Below are positions 34,210 to 46,735 of a stretch of 64,000 bases of DNA, in pieces. Each line of letters starts with the position of its first letter. Positions within the stretch are counted from its first letter, which is position 1. This DNA comes from Camellia lanceoleosa (Eukaryota; Streptophyta; Magnoliopsida; Ericales; Theaceae). The stretch is from contig CM045761.1 of NCBI GenBank assembly GCA_025200525.1, positions 57,375,438 through 57,439,437 on the forward strand, read 5' to 3'. The translations under genes were made by a program, and so were the position numbers. The notes below the pieces were generated by a model, which had not been told where the DNA came from, searched no databases, and worked only from the letters and a program-made list of their open reading frames with translations.

Positions 34210-37200
34210 ACTTTTTAACTAGCATATCACCCATAGTATACACGAGATAAAATAATATATTATTTATTAAAAATATGATAATTGTATTTAATTTTTTTAC
34301 ATTTTGTCTCTTGTAAATAAAATTTTATATAGAAGTTTAAGGATTTTCTTTCAAATGTTTCTTTACTATAATATATGTTTATATAGATAGATTAAAATTG
34401 TTGTATTGACAATTGATGATTAAAATTATGCTTTGTTATAAAAAAAAATGACATAATTATAATACTTCACAATTTTAGAATAAAAATATATGAAGTTTAT
34501 AAAATTATCATATTGGTTTTTTGAAAAGAAAATAATTAAAGAAATTTAAAAAACATAATCAATACGAAAGAATCATTGTAACATATAAAATCGTTAAAAT
34601 TATGGTTAAATCAGAAAATGATTTAAACCAAAAATGGTTTAGCTTAATCAGTCAGGTCAAAACACTAACCAGCTTACACAAAAATTAATTAAATAAAATT
34701 TTTAAATTTTTTTTATTAAAATCTAAACTGTCACTAAATATTGAAAATAATCTATTAATTTAAATTTAAAAACGACACAACATAAATTAATAGATTTTTG
34801 GTTTAAATCATAATTTATAAGTTTTAAATATAAATTTAAAATTATCATAATAGATTATTTTCAATTTTAAATTTATGTTGATACTTTGAGCTCGTTATCA
34901 TAATAGATTATTTTCAATTTTAAATATAAATTTAAAATTATCATAATAGATAATTTATAAGTTTTAAATATAAATTTAAAATTATCATAATTATCTCATA
35001 ATGTTTGTATTGAGGAGCAGTAAGAGTGATATTGAGATTATCGATATATCTATATATTTTATAAAAGAATACTTTTAAGCAGAGATATTATGAGAGTTTC
35101 AAAATCCCATGCAAAATTATTTTTACAATCAAAACCTCTATGTGGGATTGTAAAGCAAAAGTTAAAGAGAAGCTAGTCAATCGGGATTTTCTTAATTGTT
35201 TAAAATTAAGAAAATCAAAAAAAAAAATAGTATAAGATATTAATTATAAGTCTTCCCAATAAAAATCTCATTTTGCTTATATAAATGAGAGTATAAAATT
35301 TACTTTATGTAAGTAAAATAATTCACTTTTTTCTTTTTTTTTTTCTCGATGTAAGATTATAAAATAAAATTTAAATGAAAGCTATCCGATGGGGATTTTC
35401 TTAATTGTTTAAAAGTTAACAATTGTTTGGGCGGGAAGTTTATTTCGAATCAAGGTAAATCTTTAATTTTTTTCGAATCAAACAAATTTAACCAACATAT
35501 TTTGATAAAACCGCTAAAATCACAGTTAAACTAGTAAATTAGTCAAAGCGAAAATGGTTCACCCTATCGGCTAGGTCAAAGGACCAACCAACTTATACAA
35601 AAATTAATTAATTAAAACTTTTAAATTTTATTTTAATTTTAAAATTTAAACTGTCTTGAACTGAAATATACACAACACTAAAATATTAAATGGGAGCATA
35701 TATAGTAAAACAACTCATTTTTTTCCTCCTTTTCCTGATTTGAGATTGTAAAATAAAAGTTAACAGTTGTTTGGACGGGAAGTTCATTTCTAATCAAGCA
35801 ATTTCAGTCGTTCAATTTTTAATAAGGTCAATCTTAGTTTATTTCAAATCAAACAAATCTAAGCAATATATTTTGATAAAACAGCTAAAACCATGATTAA
35901 ACCAGTGAATCAGTCAAACCAAAAACGATTTAGCCTAATCGGCTAAGTCAAAAGACGAACCAATTTACAACAAAATTAATTAATTAAAACCTTTAAATTT
36001 TATTTTAAAATTTAAACAATCTTTAACTGAAATATGTACAATGTTATATGTACAATGTTATAATATAAATGAAACAACTCACTTCTACTTTCTTTTCTCG
36101 ATGTGGGATTGTAATTATTTTAAAGTTAAATATTATGAGAGTTTCAAAATCTCATACAAAATTATTTTTAAAGTCAAAACATCTATGTGGGATTGTAAAA
36201 TAAAAGTTAAATGGAAACTAACCAATGGAGATTTTCTTAACTGTTTAAAATTAAGAAAATTTAAAAAAAATGGTATTAATTATAGGATTTCTTACTAAAA
36301 ATGTTCTTTTGCTTATATAAATGAGAGCATAAGATTCACTTTATATAAGTAAAACAATTCACTTTTTCCTTTTTTTCCTGTGTGGGACTAGAAAATAAAG
36401 TTAAATGGAAACTAATTAATGGGGATTTTCTTAATTGTTTAAAATTAAGAAATTTTAATAATTTATATAAATTAGAGTATAAGATTCATTTTATATAAAT
36501 GAACTAATTCGCTTTTTTTCCTTTTTTTCCCGATTTGGGATTATAAAATAAAAGGTAAATGGAAGCTAACCAATAGAAATTTTCTTAATTGTTTAAAATT
36601 AAGAAAATTCAATAATTTTATAATGAGGATTTGGAGCTTCTAGAAGGCTTATTTCTTAAAACCCCCTTTATAAGATTCACTTTATATGAGTGAAACAACT
36701 CAGTTTTTCTTTCTTTTCCCGATGTAGAATCATAACACTTTATATAAGTGAAACAACTCACTTTTTTTTTTTTTCTCGATGTGGGATTATAATTATTTTA
36801 AAGTTAAAAATTATGAGAGTTTCAAAATCTCATAGAAAATTATTTTTAAAATCAAAACGTCTATGTAGAATTATAAAATAAAAGTTAAATGGAAGTTAGA
36901 CAATGAAATTTTTTTTAATTGTTTAAAATTAAGAAAATCAAATAAATGAGTATGAGATATTAATCATAGGGTTTCTCACTAAAAATCTTATTTTACTTAT
37001 ATAAATAGGAACATAAAATTCACTTTATGTAAGTGAAACAATTCACTTTTTTTTTTTTCTTTTTCTGATGTGAGATTATAAAATAAAAGTTAAATTGAAA
37101 CTAGCCAACGGAAATTTTCTTAATTGTTTAAAATTAAAAAAATTCAATAATTTTATAACAAGGATTTGGAACTCTTAAAAGACTTCTCCCTAAAAATCTC

Positions 37201-37230
37201 ATTTCCCTTATATAATATATAGATATCAGT
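34210..37230. repeat. Degenerate AT-rich tandem array
   Basis: Roughly eight diverged units of 200-350 bp. Each carries, in order, CTTATATAAAT, GATTCACTTTATATAAGT, a T-rich run, GATGTGGGATTGTAA, AAAGTTAAATGGAA and TTTTCTTAATTGTTTAAAAT. GATGTGGGATT-like cores lie near 35145, 35347, 35740, 36100, 36187, 36385, 36530, 36778 and 37065. The left end begins ACTAGCATATCACCC, which returns at 48288. It is probably part of a non-autonomous DNA transposon or a satellite-like expansion of one. No coding potential. Confidence 0.6.
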
Positions 37231-37639
37231 CACCTCAGCAATGTATTAGTTGACGAAGCCAGCTAATGGAATTCTAATCTTTGTGGTGCTAGAGCTACAT
37301 TTAAGTGATCACTGTGTTAAAAAAAAAAAATCAAATTTTTTTCTTTTTTTAAAATTTTAAGGTTGACATGTGTTTTATACTTAAATTTTCCCCCCAATAT
37401 TCTCACTAAGTAAAAATCTAGATTATTGTTGTTCTCTAATTGTTCCATCTAGTGTTATTAATCTGGTCCTAAAGTGTGTGTTTATTAGCTGATTTGTGCA
37501 TTGGCACACTCATTTGAACTTAAATATTACAAAGTTAACTACCATAAACTAAAAATAAAAATTAAGCACCATGGATGAGCATTAAATTGGACACACAAAG
37601 AATCAAAATAATGACTGTCCTACATAACCAAAGATAAAA

Positions 37640-37641
<2 letters not shown>

Positions 37642-37686
<45 letters not shown>
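37642..37686. repeat. (GA)n microsatellite
   Basis: About 22 uninterrupted GA units. Confidence 0.95.
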
Positions 37687-37688
<2 letters not shown>

Positions 37689-38762
37689 TTTTTTTTTATA
37701 AAAATAAAAAAGGAGGGAAAGATCACCATTTGTTTAGGGTACCAGATGATAGGAAGTTCCCATCAGGTGACCTATTCTTCCTTCTTACTTTTCTCTTCTC
37801 TCTGAACTGCCGTTTGCATGAACTGAGACAAATAATAAGAAAAACCCAAAATTGAGTTGAAAATTTTCGAAAAATTAAAGATTACCCAGATAAATTTAAG
37901 CCAAACCCAGTCCAAATATCTGGGAATTAAAATTAACTGCACAAAGGAGTTAAAGATTAATGTGGGTGTGCTGATTCTTTTACCTTCAAGTTCTTTAAAG
38001 TGTTGGATAGCTCACGCTTGGCCATTGTAAATTCTGAGAATCCCTTTGAAAACCACTATGGAGCTCAAAAAAATATTTTGACCATCTCGCTATATATATA
38101 TCCGCCACAAGAGAAGCTTTCTGTAATCTGTAGCAGAAGAGAGGCCGAAATTTTCGACCTAAAATGACTATTCAATGATTCGACCTAAAAATTAAAGAAT
38201 ACCCAGATAAATTTAAGACAAACCCAGTTCAAATATCTGGGAGTTAAAGATTGGTGTGGGTGGGAGATGAACTCGTTAGGCAAATAACCACAATTTAAAC
38301 ACATTTTAAAACTCATTAAGTTTTTAAGTTAAATTTAAACAATCTACTATTCTACTCGATATGTATATATATATATATCTACTACAAAAAATGAAATTAC
38401 TCAAGTTTGACTTGTGCTCGAATCGTTAAAAGTTGGTTCAAGATTGACTCGTTAAGGTAATTTTTGGTACAGCTTATTGTAAATAAAAAGTTTATAATCT
38501 ATAAGTAAAAACCAAAAGCATCTTGTACCTAATTTTTAAAAATGGGAAATTTAGCTAAAATCCCCTTGGCCCAATATGTTAGTGTGTAAAAAGGACAATC
38601 CAAAATATTTTACTTTCTAAACCCCCTGAATATGAAGCGTGTTCTTCATGAAGAACAAATTAATATTTTTTCTTCTTTTTTTCTTAATAATCTTACCCTA
38701 GATATATATATCTCAGTAAAGAACGTAGACAATGATCACACTAGGAAGTTTACTGCTAAATC

Positions 38763-38764
<2 letters not shown>

Positions 38765-38809
<45 letters not shown>
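38765..38809. repeat. (GA)n microsatellite next to LTR B1
   Basis: About 22 GA units ending 22 bp before the LTR start. Confidence 0.95.
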
Positions 38810-38812
<3 letters not shown>

Positions 38813-38831
38813 TTGGATGGAGAAGAGCCAT

Positions 38832-40740
38832 TGTAGCGATCCCAGTTTTGCCACATCGCTGAGTATGTCGGGGATCAAGCTGCCCGGTCAGCTCACGAGG
38901 GTCCAGGGGACAGTGCCATAGCGGGGTTAAGGGGCAACGCCCCTTAAGCAAAAATGCAAAATGCATTAGAAGTTGATTCTCTGCTCGAGTGGCCATTTAT
39001 ACACTCGGGCAGAGAATGTTTGGTTTCAGAAGTTTGACATGTCTGCAAACGTACTGGGAAAGTGTATTTGACACTCAAGAGGGCTTTCCAAGCTCGAGCA
39101 GACCATGTTATATCAGTTTGTGAATCTAATATTTCAGATCACTTTTGTATATCTCTCTAAAAACCCTTTCCTCTCCTTTCTCTCTACATTTCCCTACGCC
39201 AAATTGGATCAAAACCTTGATTTCTCGAGATCCATTAGAGTTCTACTATAAGTTCTTCATCAAAGTTGGTTAACTTCTCGAGGGCTTCGTTATGTGCAGT
39301 GAAGAACGAGTTTTGACACCGTTGATTTTGGGGGTTTCATCTCATTTCTTCTTCAAAACTTGAGGTAGGGATTTTCTTAGAGTTATATATATATATATAT
39401 ATTTGCAAGATTTATACGATTTTCAAAATCATCTTTCGATAGCTTTAAAAATTGATTATTGATTCAAGAAGTTGAGCGATTTTGAAAGTGGGTTTGTCTC
39501 TTGTTCTTTTAAAATGATCTTATGTGTTTTGATTTTCGTTGATTGAAGAAAAGATGATTTGAAAAAGTTTTCTTTCAAAAGATTTGAGTTGTATAGTTTT
39601 GGTGAGAAAACCTAGAATTTGGGAATTTTTTTTTAAAGAAACTGAAAATCCATGAATGATATTGTTATATTTATTTTGTATGTCAAAATAAATGAATGTT
39701 TGGAAATTTTGTTATTTATATTTATATAAATGATGAATTTCAGGGAATATGAGAATTGCTGTTCATTTTGGAAATTATTGTTCAAAACGTTAAAATAGTC
39801 TTGAAATGACTAATTGTTGAGGATACTTGAGAAGAGGGAATTATGTTATTCCTTGGATGATGAATTGGAATAAAAATATTTATATTCATCTTGTGTTATT
39901 AGCATGTCAATTCATTTGATTACATTAAACTTTGAAAGTTGATTTGAAAACTTGCATTGAAAAAAGAATATTGAAAAACGAGTTTCCATGAATTGGTTTT
40001 GGGGTAAATACAGTGGTAAGTGTTGACAGGTCATGTAGATGAAATTGAATAGATGTCGAGCCTTCCAGTTAATACTAGTAAACATGACAGATTATAGGTG
40101 TCGAGCCTTCCAGTCAATGCTGGTAAAAATGACAATTTGGTAGTACTTGTATAGTGTACTTGCAGACACCGACCTAAGGATTACCAAAGTCGTATTTTCT
40201 GCCCTTGAAATAAATTGTCAAGTTTTGAACAATTGAAATTGCATGACATCATTGAGCATGATGGTTTTCAAAAGATGAAAATGTGATTTATCTTCAAAAA
40301 GGGGCATAGCATGGCATGTGCATTTCATCTCTTGAGACTTGTATAAAATGTATATACTTTGTTAATGATTTCCTATAGGGCTTTATGCTCACCATACGGG
40401 ATTTTTGTACAGGAAAAGATGTGGTGATGCCGCCTAACTAAAGGCGAGAAAATGTGTGTTAAGAGCACGAGACTCTCATTTTGCTGTGACTCTGTGTGTA
40501 AGCCAATGGATGTATGTGTGTGGGTTTGAATAACTGTTTTGTATAACCAGGCTCAAGCCTTGGAAACTTGTAAACCCTTGGGGGTATTTATTTGTTTATT
40601 TGCTTGTTGTTGGATTAATGTATTGTTGCATGAAGAACTATTGTATCATGTAATGTAAGTTTGGAGATTTATATTCGGTTTTCCTTGAAAGGGCCATGAT
40701 TGTTGTATTATCATTTGGGCTAGAAATTTGGGGCATTACA
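38832..40740 (+). mobile_element. LTR B1: 5' LTR of the gypsy element
   Basis: 1909 bp, TGTAGCGATCCC to GGGGCATTACA, followed by a primer site. It matches LTR B2 (53594-55745, minus). Visible parts are a U3 with GTCGGGGATCAAGCTG and dyads, a leader with GAGGTAGGGAT at 39363, a (TA) run at 39390, and the GTCGAGCCTTCCAGT duplication near 40054-40105. Confidence 0.9.
38982..39100 (+). promoter_or_regulatory. CTCGAG dyads in U3 of LTR B1
   Basis: Pair 38982/39002 (20 bp) and pair 39072/39091 (19 bp), with CTGCAAACGTACTGG at 39043 between them. Cores have decayed (CTCGAGTG, CTCGGG, CTCAAG), but the order and phase match LTR E2. Confidence 0.75.
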
Positions 40741-40743
40741 ACT

Positions 40744-40755
40744 TGGTATTAGAGC
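40744..40755 (+). other. Primer binding site
   Basis: TGGTATTAGAGC, one C-to-T change from TGGTATCAGAGC, three bases after the LTR end. Initiator tRNA-Met type. Confidence 0.9.
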
Positions 40756-41600
40756 TACCAAGTTTGAATAGTTAGAGCTCGTGGGAAGTGGTTATTTAAC
40801 CACAATGGGTTTATTTAGCATGTTTAGGAAGTGTTATGAATTTTGTGACTATGTGATAACATGCTTATGTGACTAAATGGGTATAGGATTGGACTTTTGG
40901 GATGTTGTTTGCACCTATTAAATTCCTTGAGGTCTCATTAGAAGGGTACTTGATCAATACTCATTCTACTAAGAATTCTTAGTTTTTCATGGAATGGATT
41001 TCATCGTAAAAGAATAGTCCGTATGTGTTTACATGACTAAGTGTTTATGTGGAGTGAAATTGAATTGTGTATATGGTAGAGAAATATATAGAATTGTTAT
41101 AGTCGAACGTGTGAGTCAAGTTACGAGCACATATGAGTTAATGTGCTAAATAATTTCTCTTGTGTCCTTTATTAGGATGTCAGGAAGGGATCAAGTCCGT
41201 AGTGGTAGAGGCGGGAGGCATGGCAGGGCTCGCCGAGGTGTGCATGAGGTACCGGTCCATAGGGTTCAGATGCAAGAAGAAGGGTTCAGCCAAGCTAATA
41301 TGGCCAAGCAAGCAGGCCAAGCTAATATGGCCGAGCAGGTGGGACAAGCGGGTGAAACCGCAATAGGGGCCCTAGCTCAAGAAATGGCAGGGGCTTTAAG
41401 AGAGTCTATGAACTTGTTGAGGGTGGAGAATCAAGCCCGAGAGAACACCGCGGAGTCAAGGGCGAGTTTCCTCACTAGAGTGTTCTTGCGAGCCAAACCG
41501 GATGAGTTCCATAGTGGTCCCGAGCCCAAGAAAATGGATGAATGGCTCGAACAAACTGTGAAGACATTTGAAATGCTTCACATCAAAGATAGTGAACTAA

Positions 41601-44051
41601 TGTCATGACCCAAACCCACCCCTATGGGTTTAGCACCGTAACTGGCCAGTAATCCGAGATTACCGAAGGCCTACTTAACAGTAATACAGAGTACAGGGGC
41701 TGGCGGAAGCCAAAACAGTAAATAGAAGATGTCTAATGAGCTGTGACATTCTGTATGCAAAAAAACTTTTTACACATATTCACATAAACAGTACATATAC
41801 ATTCATATACAATCATCCAGGACAGGGACTTAATCCCTATTAGAACAGTACAGTACAATTATCATTCAGTCTATACAGTATTACATACGGAGACAAAAGG
41901 GGGAAACTAAAACACCCCAAACAGCCTTGGCTCGGTCAGGCTTGGAACCTCAAGGTGAGGCACAGTGGTTGGCTCGACAAAAAGGGAGTTTAACCCAACG
42001 CTTCTAGCATCAATCCGGTGTCTGTACACCTACATATATTTATGAGCAGTAAGCTAAAGCCCAATGAATAACGTATGCGTAAAGAGGTTAAAAATGAATG
42101 TCCTTTCAGTATTGAAAACAGTCAATTATCAGTACATCAGTCATTCAGTTTGTGGCTCATATTTCATGCCATAACAGTCATTCAGAAACTATAATAGTCA
42201 TATGTGGTACATCCAGTAGCAAATAGTGCAGTAGGTCTTAACAAACCGAACAGTCAGTTAATGGCCATCATATTAGTAAACAGTAGTGGTTCTAACATGG
42301 GAACCGACAGAGATCTCTGTAACAGTAGCAGTACAGTACAGTAACAGTAAATTGCTATGGATGCCACAAATACATTTCACAAATAGGACAAACATTCATT
42401 CAGTAAGAAATATCATTTCAGAAAGCAGTACAGTTATTCATTCAGAAAATATTCATGATCGAACATATCTTTACAACATTGTTACTCACAGAGTTCTAGG
42501 CTACAGATAAGCTAGTGCGCGTTCTCAGATGCCAACCCTACACAGTTACAGGATGAACACACACTAAGTCACATACTTGGGAATCGAAGACTTAGTCCCT
42601 ACTTAGACTCGGTGTGGTTCTACATCAATATCCTCATTAAGATGCCTTAAACTAGGCCTAAGAATGCCTAGAATGGAATGAGGATGCAATGATGCACTTT
42701 TAAACACTTTACAAAATTTTCAGAAAACAGGGGTCATGCTCGAACGTGTCTTTCTACGCTCGAGCGAACATGTAGACAAAGGATCCCCGCTCGAGCGTCA
42801 CTTTCTTCGCTCGAGCGGACTGTAAAACATGGCAAAAGTATTGGATGCATGAAATTCACGCTCGGCGGGCGCTCGACTCCTGCTCGAGTGTGTGACTCAG
42901 GTCCCCGCTCGAGCGTGCATTTCCTCACTCGAGCGTACAGTAAAGCAATACAAAGTGCTGGTTACCCGTATTCCGCGCTCGAGCGCCACTTTCCCCGCTC
43001 GAGCGTGAGTCCAAATTTTGGAAATTCCAGATTGAGCCTTCAAGCTCAAAATCAACTTTTAATGCATCAAACTCGATCCTTTTGGACTAATTTTCAGGAA
43101 AACACTTGTAAACTCATAGTATAACATGATTTAAAGCTCAATTTGTGAAATCAAGGCCCAAAGGTGAGTCAATTAAACACAATTTTCAAATAAACTTCAA
43201 GAACATGAAGAACAATGCAAATTCAACACATGCATGGGTTCCTTGGAACTCCAATGTGCTAAAACAAGATTGAATACAAGATTTAACTTCAAAACATGGT
43301 GAGTTCATGGATCAAGACCCAAAATATGAACATGCATGCAACAATTTTCATGAAACAACTTCAAAACTTCAATATATGCACATGCATGCATGGTCTAAGC
43401 CTTAATTCAACTCATTAAGCCAATTCTAGACTCAACTCAGTAAACTTCCATGAACCATGCAATATATGACTTAATTTAACAATTAAGAGGATAAATTCCA
43501 TACCTAGGTTCCTCAATTACAAGAATGAGAACTCAATTATGGAATCAACCTTCAATTCCTTTAATTTCCAAGCAAAACCTTCAAGTTGAACTCAATTTCC
43601 CTCACTCTCTCACTCAAATCGGTTTTAGCTCTCAAAATGGCTGAGGAAAAGGTGCTCAAACAATGTAGAGGGTGAGAGGAGGAGTGGTCTAGCATAACCC
43701 ACTAAGTGGCAATTTGTGAATAAGTCTAACTTACGTAATTAATCAATAATTAATCTAATTCAATCATACCAAATCACATTTCAATTAAATATACCATAAA
43801 ATCACATAAATTCTAATTAGCACATAACACTAATCAATTTCAGATTCGGCCGCCGATAAGGCCTTCAACTTACAGTTTAAAACATAAAACATGAACAGAT
43901 AATTTAGCAATCAAATAGATAGACGCGAAATTAAACTAATACACTCAATCAATCCGTTCAGAATTTCAGTCAATCAGTCAATTAACATGCTTAATCATAG
44001 ATTAGCATTAATCAGTGGTATTATCAGTAAACAGCGGTGAGGGTTGTCACA
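41601..44051 (-). mobile_element. LTR F: solo LTR inserted in gag
   Basis: 2451 bp, TGTCATGACCC...GGTTGTCACA, with a perfect target duplication ACTAA (41596-41600 and 44052-44056) inside the gag frame. Orientation minus is chosen because the minus strand starts TGTGACAACCC, has a GAGGAACCTAGGTATGG block near 43510 (compare GAGGTAGGGAT in A, B and D) and a GGGCTTTAGC block near 42055 (compare GGGCTTTGGCTCACC in D). The dyad cassette sits in the middle and is antisense to the LTR. Confidence 0.9.
42737..43005 (+). promoter_or_regulatory. Best-preserved CTCGAG dyad cassette, inverted within LTR F
   Basis: Pairs start at 42737/42757, 42788/42808, 42906/42926 and 42976/42996, all exactly 20 bp, plus 42859/42881. 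Six sites are perfect CGCTCGAGCG. Spacers are pyrimidine-rich on the plus strand (TCACTTTCTT, CACTTTCCC, GCATTTCCT), as they are on the sense strand of LTRs A and E. GCAAAAGTATTGG at 42832 lies between pairs. As LTR F is on the minus strand, the cassette is flipped, and lies 1.0-1.3 kb from the LTR start. Confidence 0.85.
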
Positions 44052-44957
44052 ACTAAGAGTGACTCTAGTGAGTTACTACCTTAAGGGAGACGCGGGTCAA
44101 TGGTGGAAATATGCCAAGGGTAGAGTGGAGCCAACATGGGAAGCCTTTGCAGTTGCTTTCCAAGATAAGTACATACCTCCCACTGCTATGGAGAGATAGA
44201 GGCAACAGTTTAAAGACCTCAAACAACTCGACATGCCTGTGGCTGAGTTTGAGGCGGTCTTCTCTAGTTTGTCCAGATTTGCACCAGAGTTGGTGGCAAC
44301 GAAAGAGCTCCGTTGCATTGAATTTGAAAAGAAATTGAAAACAAAAATTGTGTTCAACCTTGTCGGAAATATGATTCGAGAATATGACTGTCTTGTGGAG
44401 ACGGCGACATATGTAGAAATTTCCATACAAGTCAAAGAGGAGAGGCTTCGGAGTTTGAGGTCTAGGGGCCAAGAGTCTCAAGGAGACTATAGGCAGAACA
44501 AGAAGAGAAGTAACACCTATCCATCCTAGTCCCAACCACAGCAGTCTAGATCCACTTTTCCTTTGCCTAGTGCGGGTCTGGGAAAAAGTGCATCGAGTAG
44601 CTTCTCATGTTTTAAGTGTGGCCAACCGGGTCACAAAGCCTTCTCATGCCCACAGAAGGGAGAAGGGTAGTTAATATTACCACCACCTAACCGATCTCAA
44701 AGTTAGTCTCAGTCTCAGTCTCAGAATAAAGGTCAAGGGTTTAATTGTTATCAGTGTGGTTAGCCGAGGCATATGAAAAGAACTTGCCCACAGTTGGGAG
44801 GCGCACCTGGCGCATCAGGGTTGAGAAAGACTCGGAGCCACCAGTAGGCTCAATCAGTCCAAGCTTCGCGAGTTAATCAGGGAGTCGCTTTGGCTCAGTC
44901 AGTACAACAGGTCTATGCTCCGAGAGAGGAGCAAGTCAATCAGGGCCACAAGGGCGC

Positions 44958-45695
44958 GTGCATGTTGTTACCGTGCTAGAGCAGTTGCCAGAATCCTCAG
45001 TTGTGAGAGGTATTTTTGTTGTGTGTGATTCTTTGGCTAATGTATTGACAGACACAAGTGCGTCTCATTCATTTATATTTACTGTTTTTGCTTCTACATT
45101 GGGGTTAAAGGTAGCACGGTTAGTGCCTCCACTCAGAGTAGAGTCACCTGTTGGGGATACAGTTGATTTAGACCGGGGTTGTCGTGATTGTGAAATAGAA
45201 GTTGCCGAGAGTCGACTTTCGTTTGCTTTTGTATTGCTAGATATGTCGAGTTTTGATGTCATTTTTGGCATGGACTGGTTGTGCTCTTATCAAGCTGTGA
45301 TTGATTGTTACCGTCAGAGAATTACAGTGTGCACTTCGGGTCATGATCATTTCTATTTTCTAGGGAACCGAGTTGATAGGGCCTTGTCGCCAGTTGTTGA
45401 CCCTCATAGTTGGAGCAAGCTTAGTGGCCTTCTTGCAACTCTCTTGGATAGTGAGAGTGACGGGACTCGTGTTAAGTTACTAAGGGTAGTTTGTAAATAT
45501 TTAGATGTCTTTCCAGAAGATCTTATTAGTTTACCACCTCACCAGGAGATCAAGTTCTCCATTGAATTAGTGCTTGGCACGGCATCGCTTTCCATGTCAC
45601 CGTATAGATTTGCACCCGCTGAATTGCATGAGTTGAAGATTCAACTCCAAGAACTTTTAGACAAGGGCTTCATTCGCCCTAGTACATCGCCTTAG
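44958..45695 (+). pseudogene. gypsy protease and start of RT
   Basis: Opens in a frame shifted against gag. The protease motif reads LTDTSASHSFI where LIDSGASHSFI-type is usual, so the Asp-Ser/Thr-Gly active site has lost its Gly. The later word FDVIFGMDWL is typical of retropepsin C-terminal parts. The final section (VFPEDLISLPPHQEIKFSIE and PYRFAPAELHELK) is the start of RT. It ends at TAG (45693), a Trp codon in relatives, after which the same frame continues. Confidence 0.9.
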
Positions 45696-46735
45696 AGAGC
45701 GTCGGCTCTCTTTGGAAAGAAGAAGGATGGGTCATTGCGGTTGTGTATTGATTATCGCAAGTTGAATAGAGTTACAGTTAAGAACAAGTATCCTCTACCC
45801 AGAATAGATGATTTGTTTGACCAACTTAGAGGGTCTCGTTGCTTCTCAAAATTAGATTTGAGGTCGGGATACCATCAGTTGAGAGTCCGGGAGGAGGACA
45901 TTCAGAAGACGGCCTTTCGTACTCGTTATGGCCACTATGAATTCCTTGTAATGCCTTTTGGGTTAACCAATGCACCGACTTCCTTTATAGATTTGTTGAA
46001 CAGAATTTTTCGGGAATACTTGGACCGTTTTGTAGTCGTCTTTGTGGATGACATCTTGATTTATTCAACCTCTGAAGAGGAACATGAGACTCACTTGCGG
46101 GTAATGCTGGGTTTACTTAGTGAGCACCAATTGTATACCAAATTTGAAAAATGCAAGTTTTGGTTAACAGAGGTGAAGTTTTTAGGGCATGTAGTGTCTA
46201 GAGAGGTAATGACTGTGGACTCCTCAAAGATAGATGTCGTACAAGATTGGGAACAACCCAAGAATGCTTTTGAAATCTGGAGTTTTGTGGGATTAGCGGG
46301 GTATTACCGATGTTTTGCAAGAGACTTCTCTAGACTAGCTGCACCTTTGACTAGGTTGACTAGAAAGGGTATCAAATTTGTGTGGAGTGAGGCTTGTGAA
46401 AAGTCATTCCAAGAGCTTAAAACTAGATTGACTACCGCACTGGTTTTGATAATTTCGGAAAGGGGTTTGAATTACACTGTCTATTGTGATGCATCAGGAG
46501 ATGGAATTGGTTGTGTCTTGATGCAAGAGGGAAACGTTGTGGCTTACGGTTCACAACAATTGAAAACTCATGAAAAAAAGTTACCCCACCCATGATCTAG
46601 AATTAACAGTGGTGATTTTTGCTTTGAAAATTTGGAGACATTACTTGTACGGTGAGAAGTTTGAAATCTTCTCTGATCATAAGAATCTAAAGTATTTGTT
46701 TTCTTAAAAAGACTCGAATTTACGACAACGGAGGT
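45696..46735 (+). pseudogene. gypsy reverse transcriptase and RNase H
   Basis: Same frame as the previous block: [45 protein letters not shown] and FVDDILIYS (from 46041) are RT palm and finger motifs; the Asp-Asp pair is intact. RNase H follows with [15 protein letters not shown] frameshift near 46588 and TAA at about 46706 (from CAA) break the reading before the integrase linker. RT copies the element RNA and RNase H removes it. Most of the catalytic chain is still readable. Confidence 0.92.

Larger units (their letters stand above)
37231..38831. other. Non-coding interval with direct repeats and GA microsatellites
   Basis: Contains a direct repeat of about 65 bp (GATTACCCAGATAAATTTAA at 37880, near-identical at 38190, both continuing into CAAATATCTGGGA), a (GA) run at 37642-37686 and another at 38765-38809 just before LTR B1. 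No gene is supported. Confidence 0.6.
41177..44950 (+). pseudogene. gypsy gag, split by LTR F
   Basis: First part 41177-41600 starts ATG TCA GGA AGG (MSGRDQVRSGRGG) and includes ALAQEMAGALRESM, KPDEFHSGPEPKKMDEWLEQ and FEMLHIKDSEL. After the 2.45-kb insert it resumes near 44057 with GDAGQWWK-type sequence, the ...PVAEFEAVFSSLSRFAPELV block and two zinc knuckles: CFKCGQPGHKAFSC from 44608 and CYQCG-stop-PRHMKRTC from 44746. Stops at about 44200, 44527, 44668 and 44761 are C-to-T-type. Gag forms the particle and its knuckles bind the RNA. Confidence 0.9.

Noticed and set aside
42737..43005. CRISPR-like array
   Set aside because: Repeats are only 10-bp palindromes with 10-bp gaps, within plant LTRs; no leader or cas genes.
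44065..44535. Minus-strand frames of 112-156 codons
   Set aside because: Antisense shadows of gypsy gag.
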